DNA of 64,000 nt, taken from assembly GCF_028453695.1 (NCBI RefSeq), contig NC_135781.1, positions 16,677,640 through 16,741,639 of the forward strand, in the 5' to 3' direction. Positions 1 to 10,670 of the stretch are shown here, piece after piece. The DNA is from Augochlora pura. Lineage: Eukaryota; Arthropoda; Insecta; Hymenoptera; Halictidae. The translations under genes and the position numbers were made by a program. The notes below the pieces were generated by a model. That model ran no database searches. It was not told where the DNA came from and worked only from the letters and a program-made list of their open reading frames with translations. Position 1 is the first letter of the stretch. Every line of letters starts with the position of its first letter.

Positions 1-2970
1 AAAAATACAAGAATTATTATTTAGTGCTCAATAAATTTTATACCTCGATATTCAACGAATTCTGAAAATAAATGTGTATTGCTGGAGAAGATCAGAAATC
101 AGAAATTTTTCCTACATAAAATTGTTTGTTAAATATTATTAACTTGTTTAATAGTGATTCTAGGACATTACCGTCATAAAAATCAAAAGCGAAATTGTTA
201 AATATTTGCCAAACAGATGAGAAATTAGTCAGGAATTGTTTGTGGAAGTTTATTAAAAAAATTCAATAGCGTTTTTATTTTATTTTCACAGCTAGTAATC
301 TTTTAGATAACGAGGCATACATTTTTTTAATCATTATTTTGCGAGAATGAGAATTCGCATTGTTCGCAAACGGAACAATAGGAGACAACTGTTTTATAAA
401 TATTCCGTTCGATAGGAGCATCGACGTCCCGAAATTTGCAGCAACGTCTCTGGCTCCGTAATCTATTCATAGTACCGTATGTTTCCCGAATTCACGACTA
501 CAGAATTCGGTCTCCATTTGAATTGGTGAACGCAGCGTTTCCTTTGCTGCGCGTCGTGACTATCAATTTCCAGTCGGACACGACGTTTAATAGAGTCGCT
601 GCCATAGGAATAAAGGAAGCGATGGTTGTCAATAGACGCCAGTACGGGCCGACAGTTCTCCAGTCATCGAGTAAAAATTTGTCGGGTAGAAGGTACGTGA
701 CTGTTAAGCCCGCTGGGATATTGCGCCCGGAGTTGTCGGCGGTGACAAAATGGCGTCACTGGGAGCAAATGAGCTCTTTTTTCGGATCGATGATAGTCTT
801 CGACCGGGATTACAGCCTGTAGAGAAAGGAGAACGACATCGAAGGACCTAAAGCCTCCGCGCAGCCCCGTTCTTACGCTTGGAATTTTCAGGCGTCAGAC
901 TTTCCGGGAAATTTATGGCAGGGTCACAGCTTGGATCGCCATGAACAGTGCTCACCCTCCTTTATCCAAGCTTGTTATCGTTCTGAACCTTTTGCCCTTG
1001 TACGAATTACATACATGTCCTCCGCGTATGTATACATACAGGTAAGCACCATCGGTTCCTTCCTCCTTCTCCCCCACCCGCTCTTTCAATATATGTACGC
1101 ACATGTGCGCCATTTGACCGCGCACCACTCCCGTCGACCACTCAAAATTTAATTTTGATAATAAGAGCCCCGCACCGTCGCGACGCGAGAAATACCTTCA
1201 ACCTTCTCCGTTGAATCTGAATTAAAACCGAGCATGGTGGTCCTACGGACGAAACGTGGAATCTGGTGGACTAGAATACCTGGATATGTATTTACGCAAT
1301 TTTCATGATAGCAAGACAGATCGGAGCATGGGATTCCATTATTTAACTAAATTTTTGTATTGGGAAGTATAAAATGTAATCTATACATGAAAGAAAAGAT
1401 CAATCTTCTTTTTTTTATAAATGCCTATTCACATACTTGTAACAAACTTTTCAATTAGCAAATACTTTTATCGGTTCGATATGTGAGCACAAGTGAAAAA
1501 TTGTAAGCTTTAAGCAGATTGACCATGAAAAAAGAATATTAAATTTGCAAATAATTACTTATTTGCGCGTGCATTGCGCTACGTGAAATCGATGATTGTT
1601 GATTCAATGTCGCAATGATGAGTATGATGGCTCTATAATGTAGTCGTAGCAGTGAAATAAGTGTAACTATATACATATAACGAAACTCCGTGACAGCACC
1701 GCGATTTGCTGCGGCTTAAAATCCGTTCATTATTGCAGCACCGTTCCCACTGGTATTTGACGGTCTCTATTTTTCTAACAGCACTTTTGATATCCGAGAT
1801 TTAATAAACCTTCATCGCGTTTCGCCCTTCTACATCAAAGTATAAGTTTTTATGGCGAGATGAATACGACGTGGATCTCTCTAGCAAAAACTGCGTATGA
1901 AAAGGTATGAGATGTTCCTTGATGGCTTCAAACAAGTTCCTCAGGTTGTCCGGCATGAAAAAGTGATCCCACATCCTTTTGAATATAAGATCGTGCAGCC
2001 CGGGGAAACAATTCTAATTATTCGACTTTGTAAATTCAATTGGTTAAGAATTCGTTGACACAGTTACGCGTACGTGTTTGTTGTTTCCGTTTTAATTATG
2101 CGGAACGCTGCAATTCCGAGGAAATTTTGTAACACCGCAACCTTAATGACGTTTCATAAAGCTTGTACTTTTTAATAGAACGCGTTTATGTTTCGAATTT
2201 GCTTCAGCATATTGCTGGGGAAATACCGGAATATGCAACAACGCTTGCAACACGGTTGTTATTTGCGAAAATGGTCGAAACGCGACAGGCTAATTTCTTG
2301 CGACGAAGACCAGGAAGTCAGCGCCGTGAAATGTTTCATTATATGTACTTCTCGCAAAGCAAAAACAATTTGTTCGCACCATGAAAAATCAAGCTGTTAG
2401 TTTCGTGCACATTTTAAATCGAAAATTACATCGCAGCTTGCACGTAGAAGTCTCAATCTTTCACATACTTGGACCAATGCCATCGTGGCTCAACGGACCA
2501 TGCCCATGGACTAAGCCCTTAGTTTCTGACAGCACGCTCCGGGTTATGATTAATGTTAAAGCCCTTATCAAATGCAAAATGAAAGACAATGTACGACTTC
2601 AGTGACCTACAAAATTATTCATCCATATGGATGCAGTGTATTCAATTTAATTTGAATGATATTAGAGAGATTCCAATCAATTAAATTAGAGGCATTGGTG
2701 AGCAAATTTTGGTAATTAAATTTAACATAATTATTTTACACATAGACGTTATTGTGATGCAAAATGAAATAAATTTGATCATGATGCATTAATTTGATAC
2801 ATTAGTCGGGAAAAGCGGCATTCTAATTAATTAGTTGCTGTAGATAAGAGCTTTTCAACAGCTTCCTCTTATGGGCAATATTTTTCGGTCCGGAGCAAAT
2901 ATCAATCGCTGGGCTCTAGTACCAAACCTAAGGGCAACAATGCCCCTTCCTTAACTCCTCACGGGACTCC
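1..2970. other. Unassigned AT-rich DNA, no gene seen
   Basis: I see no recognisable gene, RNA or mobile element here. The longest open frame (436..822, plus strand, 128 codons) sits in a GC-richer patch and its translation has no domain, signal peptide or family motif that I recognise, so I treat it as chance. The rest is AT-rich sequence without clear repeats. Confidence 0.5.
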
Positions 2971-2972
2971 CT

Positions 2973-3057
2973 ACCAGTAATGACACATTATTTGGCTGAA
3001 GATGGTGACAGAGGTCGACTGTAAGTTATATCAAGATTGAGTGAAACATAGTGGGCA
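2973..3057 (+). repeat. Dispersed repeat, copy A (partner at 58054)
   Basis: About 85 bp matches 58054..58137 in the same orientation at close to 85-90 percent by eye, including the shared words TTATTTGGCTGAAG and GGTGACAGAGGTCGACTGTA. Most differences are CpG in the 58-kb copy against TpG, CpA or TpA here, as expected from decay of methylated CpG. Upstream similarity continues weakly. The parent element is not identified. Confidence 0.75.
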
Positions 3058-3074
3058 TAATGGACATTGTTTTA

Positions 3075-4012
3075 GGTAATTTTAAGCAATTTTAGGACAG
3101 ATTTTGGACAACTTTAGGGCAGTTAAAGGACAGATTGTGGCAGATTTCGGAAAGTTTTAGGACAGACGTAGGATAGTTTTAGTACAGATTTAGGTCTGTT
3201 TTAGCGTAGATTTGGGATACGAGATATATATTATGAGATATGAGATAGGATAGGATATTAGATTTATTTTGGGACAAAGAGCATAGTCGATTAAGATGGT
3301 AAAAACTGCCCTTAGAGGTTTTTCAATGGGTCATATACCGTTCGATAGATGACCAATAAAAACTCATCTGTACAAAATTTTAACTCTGTAACTTGTCCGT
3401 GAGGGTAGTTACAGGGTAAATTAGATTCCGCGGTTTTTCGGCATTTTTCCACCTTTAGCGGCTTTCTAAAATTTTGATAAAAATATGGCTTACTTTGGAC
3501 ATCAAGCCGGATGTTATAGCATTTTTTCAGATTTTTCAGTTGCAAGCTGTGATTATCAGAACAGATTTAGGACAGTTAAGACAGATTTATGGCAATTACA
3601 GTAGATATTTCGGACAGATTTATGGCAATTACAGTAGATATTTCGGACAGATTTATGGCAACTTTAGAACTAGGGCACTTCTAAACCACCATAGAAGTAT
3701 GATAAAACTGTCCTAAATATATCCTACAACTGCCTCATATTTATACTAAAACTGTCCTTAATTTTTTTGAAAGTAGTCCTATAACTGCGCTAAATTTGTC
3801 TTAAAAATGCCCTAAATCTGTCCTAAAGTTGACCTAAATCTGTCCTAAATCTACCCCACATCTGCTATTTATCTATCCTAAATCTATCTTATAGTTGTTT
3901 TAAATCGGTTCTGAAACTGCCCTAGATCTGTCCAAATCTACTCTAAAACCATCCTCAAAGTGCCCTAAATCTGTTCTACAATAATCCTAAATCTGCTGCA
4001 AATTCGTACGAA
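3075..4012. repeat. Block of degenerate 11-bp repeats that switch strand
   Basis: Degenerate copies of an 11-bp word, roughly TTTAGGACAGA, fill 3075-3225 and 3556-3668. From about 3703 to 4012 the same word runs on the opposite strand, as TCTGTCCTAAA. The strand switch gives the block the potential to fold back on itself. A stretch without the repeat (about 3300-3550) lies between the two plus-strand arrays and holds a 77-codon minus-strand frame that I do not recognise. The block could be the remains of a foldback-type transposon or a satellite rearranged by inversion. Confidence 0.75.
3582..3662 (+). repeat. 33-bp tandem repeat, about 2.4 copies
   Basis: Copies start at 3582, 3615 and 3648, exactly 33 bp apart. 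The first two are identical and the third diverges after CAGATTTATGGCAA. The unit contains the 11-bp GACAGATTT word of the surrounding block, so this is a recent local amplification inside older repeats. Confidence 0.9.
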
Positions 4013-4639
4013 AACTGAGGAGCAATAGGAGGGATGAAGCAGCATTAAGAGATCAGCTGCAGCCATTTAATGTGCATAAGTTTGCATTACATTCGAAATT
4101 ACGATCAAAAATATTAGTATCCATTTCGAAAATTAATTCTATTTTCATGATAAAATGGAACATAAATTTTTGTTAAATTTATACAAAAGTTAAATAAATT
4201 TAGATTAAAATTAAGAAATACATTGAAATTTGACTTTAAGAGAAAGGGAAGTAAATTCCAATTATAATTGAAATGAAATGAAAATTCGTTTAATTTGGAA
4301 GGTGGTAACATACGTGGAAATCAATATTGCGACTCCCAATATTTAAAATACTTAGCTAGAGTAATAAATAAAAGGGGAATATATATTTGGAAAGGCCATA
4401 TTACTGACCACAGAATTGGAGCAAAGGCCAGTAATGGTCATCCTGAAGGTTCATCCTTGGTCGAAAACTCTTCTCCAAGAGGATCCTCTAAACCTAATGC
4501 TGAGCAAATACCCGAAAATTTTGGGTGCACAACTTAGAGGTAGAGTCTAGTAATGCACAAAGTATGGGTAATTTACCGACACGTTCTAAACATTTCCTAA
4601 CCGGTATTTTCCCAACCGGTAAATTTCTTCTCCTTAACC
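4013..4639. other. Unassigned AT-rich DNA
   Basis: Between the 11-bp repeat block and the Tc1-like remnant I recognise nothing. The 3' part of the broken minus-strand transposase might extend into 4300-4640, but I could not match it to the second and third catalytic regions of a Tc1 transposase. Confidence 0.45.
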
Positions 4640-5149
4640 ATATCTCGTGCATGCTTGTCCGACAGATCCGAATCGTTTAAATTTCGATTCATCCTTAAAC
4701 ATTACTCTGGATCACTGTTAGTTAGTCCTGCTCCAATGATCTCTTGCAAACGCTATTCGAGCTCGATAATCTTTTTCTTATATATGCGGCTTTTTCTGGA
4801 AATGTATCAAAATAATTCAAACTCATTGAGTCTTCACAGAACAGTCCTAATAGTTAGTTTTTCTTAGAGATCACGTAATAGCTGCAGCAGTTTTGAATCT
4901 GTCAGCTTTAAATAATAGGTGTACCTTACGATCAGTTCTTCGATCACTTTTTGTAGACTTTTTACGAGTAATGTTGACTGGTGTTTCATGGAGATTAATA
5001 TATTCTATAGTTTGATGGTAAGTCATAACAGATATTTTTAGTTTTGCGAAAATATTTTGATAATTAAAAATATTTGTCAATCCATCCTTTCGAAGGAGCT
5101 GGACTAATCGCCGTTGTTCCGACGTGATATTTTTACCATTACTTATCAC
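4640..5149 (-). pseudogene. Tc1-like transposase remnant
   Basis: This is part of a DDE transposase that would cut and paste a Tc1-like DNA transposon. On the minus strand, a frame beginning at 5149 reads as the N-terminal helix-turn-helix region and ends with the Tc1 linker pattern TDRKVHLLFKADRFKTAAAIT at 4871. After stops and frame changes the sequence resumes with RARIAFARDHWS near 4740-4765 and FKDESKFKRFGS at about 4668-4702, which matches the block around the first catalytic aspartate of Tc1 transposases. Stop codons interrupt the line several times. I do not see the second or third catalytic residue, so it is truncated as well as broken. No terminal repeats are evident. Family assignment is secure; the exact subfamily is not. 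Confidence 0.8.
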
Positions 5150-5346
5150 AGTGCTGTTCTAATACGTCTAACTTCACTACTTTGCAACATATTAAGATAC
5201 ATTGTTTAAATTCTACTCTAAATGCGTACAACTCCAGCGTACTTAGGTAGTTGTCTGCTACAGAAAAAACAAAATATTTACCATAATCTCCTTTTCTCGA
5301 AATAACAAAAAGTCCTACTATAGATACATATATTTTTTTAATTTTA

Positions 5347-5468
5347 GAGTAGTATTTACAATCAATTCTTACGTTGAATTATGAGTAACTTTGTTAGTGA
5401 TTTGCTGTGACATGAGAAGTAACTTATATGATTACATCCAATAGTATATACAGAAAATTATAATATTA
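5347..5468 (+). repeat. Dispersed repeat, copy 1 (inverted partner at 60258)
   Basis: About 120 bp matches the reverse complement of 60258..60368. The core GTGATTTGCTGTGACATGAG is identical, flanked by TATTTACAATCAATT on one side and ATTATAATATT on the other. This copy has a short insertion (ACTTTGTTA region) not present in the other. It lies about 200 bp from the Tc1-like remnant, but I cannot show that the two belong to one element. Confidence 0.75.
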
Positions 5469-6876
5469 AAATGAGTCTTGTACATGAGTATATGTCCGCC
5501 ACAGTACATATATATAAGCATATAACAATTTTTTGATATCGTTATACGAGAATATTTGGATCTTATATTTTTGTCCCGCGAGGCTTTGTTCTTACCGTAC
5601 TGTACTCCACAAAGAAGCTCCCCCATAACTTTGTCTTTAGCCCGTGGCTTTGCCCTTGCCCGCCGCGAAACCTGTTGAACGGATTACCTCGAAATCACCA
5701 ACAATTATTTCACTGATAACGTTTTCATCGACACGACTTCAAGGACACCGCATTTCACCGGTATTGTTAATATTCCAACACTATGAAATCATCCACAAAT
5801 GTTTACTTCGACTCCCTTTTCACTGTTGAATCTCGCAGAACAGCTCTGCTGTATACAAAGGCACAGGGAATACATTTCCAATATTTTATATCATGTAAGG
5901 AAACGATAAAAATGGCGAAGGCGACCAACGACAGAACAGTGTCGGAATAATTCGATCGTAGATGCAAAGTATGCAATTTCGACAAAATATTACAGGTCCG
6001 TCACGCAGCTAACAATAACGGCCTAATATTCGCGTGTGTGCAAATAATGGCGCCAGTATCACCTACGCGCGTAATACCAATTCCTTGTCCCGTCGACAAT
6101 CAAATAGGGAGACCTGAACGTGTTTTATCGCCACACGATTCCATCTCGCGCCGCAATTTTTCATCATCCGTCTCCGGTATCAAAGGCTCGTCTTTTGAGG
6201 CACGGCCAAATTGAGTTTCCGTACCGCGACGAAATCCACAAAAGGCGGATACAACCTAAACCGAGCGAAGACAGCAAATTGAATACCGGACAAGGTGTAT
6301 CCGCACGCACGACGAGCGAAAACCGCATCGATCCATCCGGCTATAATTTATTCGTAACGGGTGGCCAGAACTGCAGAAACGCTTCGCGTTTTGAAAAAGG
6401 TCCACGGCCAGTCTCGCGATCATCCAATTTCACGGTGGATGTGATTTCTTGCGTGTCTATCGGTCGACCGGGTTTCGTAATTATGACGTGCACACATGCT
6501 CGACCTCGCTGCTGAATCCCTTTTTTGATTTACAAAGCATCTTCGGGACAAGATGCTGCCCAAACACATCACGCAGTAGTCTTTATCGATTTTGTCGCGA
6601 CTCTCGGTCTATTAGAAATATCGGAACGGCATTTTCAATTACGAACTGAGAAAGATAATTGCTCTTCGACAATAGAGAAGAATGGTATAATTTGGTCTAG
6701 ATCGAAACGTTATGGATCTTGAATTATACCTTGACTGTGGCTTGGTTATTTGAACAAGCAATTTATCTATTTTCATTTAACCATTTACAATTTTATTAAT
6801 GGCACTAATTGACTACAGGATGTAAATTACATCCATTTTAGATGAAAACTCAGCTATTTAACTTTTCACAATATAT
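5469..6876. other. Unassigned DNA
   Basis: A GC-richer patch at about 6050-6500 gives open frames of up to 131 codons (6120..6515) with no recognisable domain. I see no repeats or RNA genes. Confidence 0.45.
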
Positions 6877-6878
6877 TA

Positions 6879-7101
6879 CACTTATTCACGAAAGTATTCG
6901 AACGCTTATGCTTCTATCATTCAACTAATGAAATATATATGTTAAATTGAAGCATACTTTCACTTATGTAATCTTAAAATCCATTCCTTGTTATGTGTGT
7001 AATATGATCTCAAATGCTTCAGCTTAATATATATATTTATATATATTTTATTAGTTGAATGTTAAAAATGTAAACGTTCGAATACTTTTGTGTATGGGGT
7101 G
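6879..7101. mobile_element. Short Tc1-like non-autonomous element (MITE)
   Basis: A 223-bp element has terminal inverted repeats of about 75 bp and TA on both sides (6877-6878 and 7102-7103), the target duplication of Tc1/mariner elements. Both ends share AAAGTATTCGAACG followed by CATTCAACTAAT and AAATATATAT in inverted order. The centre is too short to code. The AAAGTATTCG word near the ends is typical of insect Tc1-like termini as I know them. Its transposase source is not in this window. Confidence 0.8.
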
Positions 7102-7103
7102 TA

Positions 7104-7550
7104 TGTTACGTGATGTGGTAGGAAGAATTAAGAGTAATTATGAAACAGAATGATGACTTTTTATATAATGGATAACGTCGCATCAACTACGTTATTAGCG
7201 ACGACTATTATTTCCTTGTGCTTTATATTTTATTATACAATAAGGTGTGCTTTAAGAATGAAATAAGTGAGGAGATATCTTTGCTATCTATTCGTTATTC
7301 CAGCGTATTGTTGTCCCACATCATTTATTTTAATACAAAATTATTGGTAATGCAAAGTATATACTTCGTATCAAGTGGTCTATATAAAGTTAATATATCA
7401 TACAATTTTCAATAAATATTGAAAAACTATAGCCATTACTTTAGTCTCCACTTCTTCCGCAATGCGTTGCTTTTTGAATTATGTAAATATCATTTTTAGT
7501 TTAGTTTTTATGTGCTTTTTTCCAAACCTTAATTCGTCAAATTCGTCCGG
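7104..7550. other. Unassigned AT-rich DNA
   Basis: AT-rich sequence with one 65-codon plus-strand frame at 7218..7415 that resembles no known protein. Nothing else is seen. Confidence 0.45.
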
Positions 7551-8119
7551 TTATCTTCGCACAGGCGCCCGTTTATCGCCCGGCACTAAAAGGGTTGAAT
7601 AAACTTTGAATATCCGTGGCAAGAATTCTGTACTGTCTATAAGATGATAGATGTGAGGTTGATTCCCTAGCTGCTTTATCAGCGTCTCGTTGCCATAAAC
7701 TTCTATGTGCGATGGTATCATGCTAAAACGATATTTAAATTCTATTCGTCCATTATTCAGTATTTGTTTTGTCGTTAATCGGTACGATAGCATTTTTGGT
7801 CTCTTCTTTAATTCTTATTTGTGCCATTGGTCACGATTTTAAAGGCTTCTTGTATTATTTCTGTCTCAACTCTTTTAATTTTAGTGTCACATGGCGGTCT
7901 GTCTTTATATCGAGTATCATTGACGATAGTGATAGCATTTCTTAAAGAGAATAATCCACCAGTAAATGCGTGGGTAAAGCCACGAAATTTGTCTAGGAAT
8001 TTTAATGCTAGATAAAACAGTCTTTTAATTGCGAAACTTTTTAGATTTCGTAGAAAGCGGTAAAACCGAGATAGATGTCGGTTTGAAAAGTTTGATTTTC
8101 GACGAAACGTTAAATTCAT
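7551..8119 (-). pseudogene. Possible RNase H remnant of a non-LTR retrotransposon
   Basis: The minus-strand frame 7551..7793 contains IEFKYRFSMIPSHIEVYGNE followed by ETLIKQL. This resembles the pattern FxWIPSHxGIxGNExAD-LAK found near the end of the RNase H domain of some non-LTR retrotransposons (R1, I and Jockey types). An upstream minus-strand frame (7808..8119) is in the right order to be the preceding part, but I see no firm motif in it. If correct, the key histidine is kept (SHI) and the downstream aspartate of GNExAD is lost. No reverse transcriptase or endonuclease is visible nearby. The call rests on one short motif and could be chance. Confidence 0.3.
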
Positions 8120-10640
8120 CGATCCACGGCATCAGAGAAAGCGATTCAAGTGAAAGTGTCACGAGGGTGGAGCCTTATCGCTCGTCAACGTGCGAACTGT
8201 ATATTCGGTCGTAACTTCCGCGCGAATGGAATCGAATTAGTTCTTGGCGATCGAGCAGTCCGTGGATAGTTCCAGAGCTGTTCATTATCTTCTTTTCGCT
8301 ATTACCGTCGTTAAGGAACGAAAGAATTCCGCCGGCTTGGGGGACAGTGGGGAACGAGGACAGTGTTATGAAACTAACTACTGCTGGTCTAATGACTTGT
8401 CTTTGCTATCTCCGATGGTAAATTAAGAAGGCAGCTGAGGATATGGGGAAAGAGAGCCGAGACGACGGCGAGAAAAAGATATAAGTTCGACGAAGAAACG
8501 TTCCATGTAAAATTCGTGTAAATTGAAGATAGAAAACGACATCGATCGTGAGTAAACAACAATTTCAAAAATTTTAGGCTGCTTGAAATATATTGTTAAA
8601 CAATAGAAGTGTAAAACTAGCAATATAAATGAAGGGGAGATTTATTTTTACAATTTTTAAACTTAACTTTATAAATCGATCGAATACTTATGTGACGTGA
8701 AGTTTCGACTCATTATTATGTTTTTTATATAGGTAATGTTCTGTACTAACTTGAATGTTTGTTGTATTTTGACATTTATAATACGTTCTACTTTAATATA
8801 TCGTAAAGGATTTTCTCCTTATATATTTATTTAATTTACATTGGCGTAGAAGTCGAGGTTATACTAATATTAGAATACTTTTGTGAGTAATGTATATCGT
8901 AATATATACAGATCAACATTTTTTTGCAATGACTTTAGGATGGTACGTAAATTTCCTGTGCATCTGCATTAGTTTAAAAAATTTCATAGAGATATTACAA
9001 CTAAATGTTCAAATAAGAACAAACAATTTCGAGGGAAATTCAGTCGAAAATATTGGAAATCGCATGACTCTTACGATAATAAATTATTTAACAAACATTA
9101 ATTTTTAGAAAATTAATATCAACATCTAATAGATAGAGACTTATAAAGTATCTTATACACCTGCTTACTAAAGTGACAGTGAGAATTTACTAAAGTAAAA
9201 CGTCGTATCTAATCAAAGAAAAAGATAAACGAAAAAACGGAGCTGCGAAGAAAACGTTCTTAAATGCACATTTTTAATCGCTTTATTCGTGATTCTGTCA
9301 GTAGTATCGACGTTTTCAACATTGCGTCTAGTTTTTACGCGGCGATTTTATTCCACGCACGATATTTTCTTCATTCCAAAGTGACTAATTTAATTTCACC
9401 TTTCCATGCTCGATTTCGTCCACTGTTTTCAGGATTTCAATGGAAAATCCGGCTCTTTCTAGTCGCGTTCGGCGTCCCTTTCCTCTTTATTGCGCGCGCC
9501 GGGATCCGTGCAACGGCTGATGATAATTCCGGGCAAATATGCTACCCGTTTCGCGCGATCACGCTCCGGAATGAATCTCGGTCGAAGAGGGTGGAGAAAA
9601 AAACGCGGGACGGGCAAAAATTGAGGCGTGTTTTCTGATACGATCGCACGAGTGCGCAAATACCGTTTGGTAATGGCGTAATTGGTTTACTCGTTAATTA
9701 ATACCGATGCGCCGGATTCGTTGTTCCGGCGATGCACGTCAATCCGTCGGCACCCCGCCGCCCCTGCCGCACCCGCGATACGTCATGGAGATCAAGTAAT
9801 TTCCTCGATTTTTATTCGACAGTCGAAAGGTAATTTACTAGAAAACAGCGCCGGGTATCATTTTCGTACTCCCTTTTGTTAAACGATCAACCCCGAAACA
9901 ATTTAATTTTGTTTCTCGATGACCAGTCGGACATTCCGCTCAAAATGGATCACGATACGGAACCAGATGCGTCGAGCACAGAGAGATGATGAGAACGCGG
10001 TTTCATCCGATTCAACGCATCGTCGAATGGACATAACCATGTTTTCGTGACGAGCCGAATTTTAATATCCGACCCGGGCTTCGCGATGAACACGTTCTGG
10101 TTAAGAGCAAGTTTTCATTTCGATCATCTTCCCGATAAAATTATACATATATGTATATTAAAAATTGTTTTACTGTGAATATCAATTCTGAATCTTGAAA
10201 GCATCATTGACAATTGAAAATAATAATCATAATAAATTATTTACACATATGTACGGGATATAGCCGTCACACGAGTAGAATAAAAGTATGTGTAAAATGC
10301 TACAATATAAGAAATAAAGAAAAAAAGTAAGACACAAAAATATACAGTAATAAATATACATACATGTGGAGTAGATATACATGTGATACGGGAAATAAAT
10401 TAAATGAAAGATTATCAGGCAGACAAGTAGTACCTATCAATGTCACAAACATGTAGTGATCACGATTTAGTATCGCACGTCAAGAACATGAAATTAATTT
10501 TGTAAATATAATTAGTCAAAATTATGACACACAACATAATATTCAGAGTATTCACAGCTTCTCCTCTCCTCTCTTTTATCATAACTTATAAGAGGATACG
10601 GTGTATTTAATACGACAAATACAATAAATATAATAATGTA
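8120..10640. other. Unassigned DNA with two Tc1-like end fragments
   Basis: Short sequences at 8680-8697 and 8870-8890 carry GAATACTT(A/T)TGTGA, the inward complement of Tc1-like ends such as that at 7101, but both point the same way, so no complete element is bracketed. The stretch at 9300-9900 is GC-richer with frames up to 124 codons that I do not recognise. The rest is AT-rich. Confidence 0.4.
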
Positions 10641-10670
10641 CACTAGTGACGCTGGCAACGAATGTGTTAA
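10641..10670. mobile_element. Orphan right end of a TTAA element
   Basis: The sequence runs inward from TTAA (10667-10670) and its reverse complement begins TTAACACATTCGTTGCC, close to the right end of the 40846..41205 element (TTAACACGTTCGTCGCC). The octamer CACTAGTG lies 19-26 bp in from TTAA. About 230 bp inward, TCACAAACATG also resembles the subterminal word of that element. I could not find the matching left end. Confidence 0.45.

Noticed and set aside
7561..7598. TTGA-ended sequence, inward TTCAACCCTTTTAGTGCC, like a mutated TTAA-element end
   Set aside because: No partner end found within several hundred bases and TTAA is not intact.
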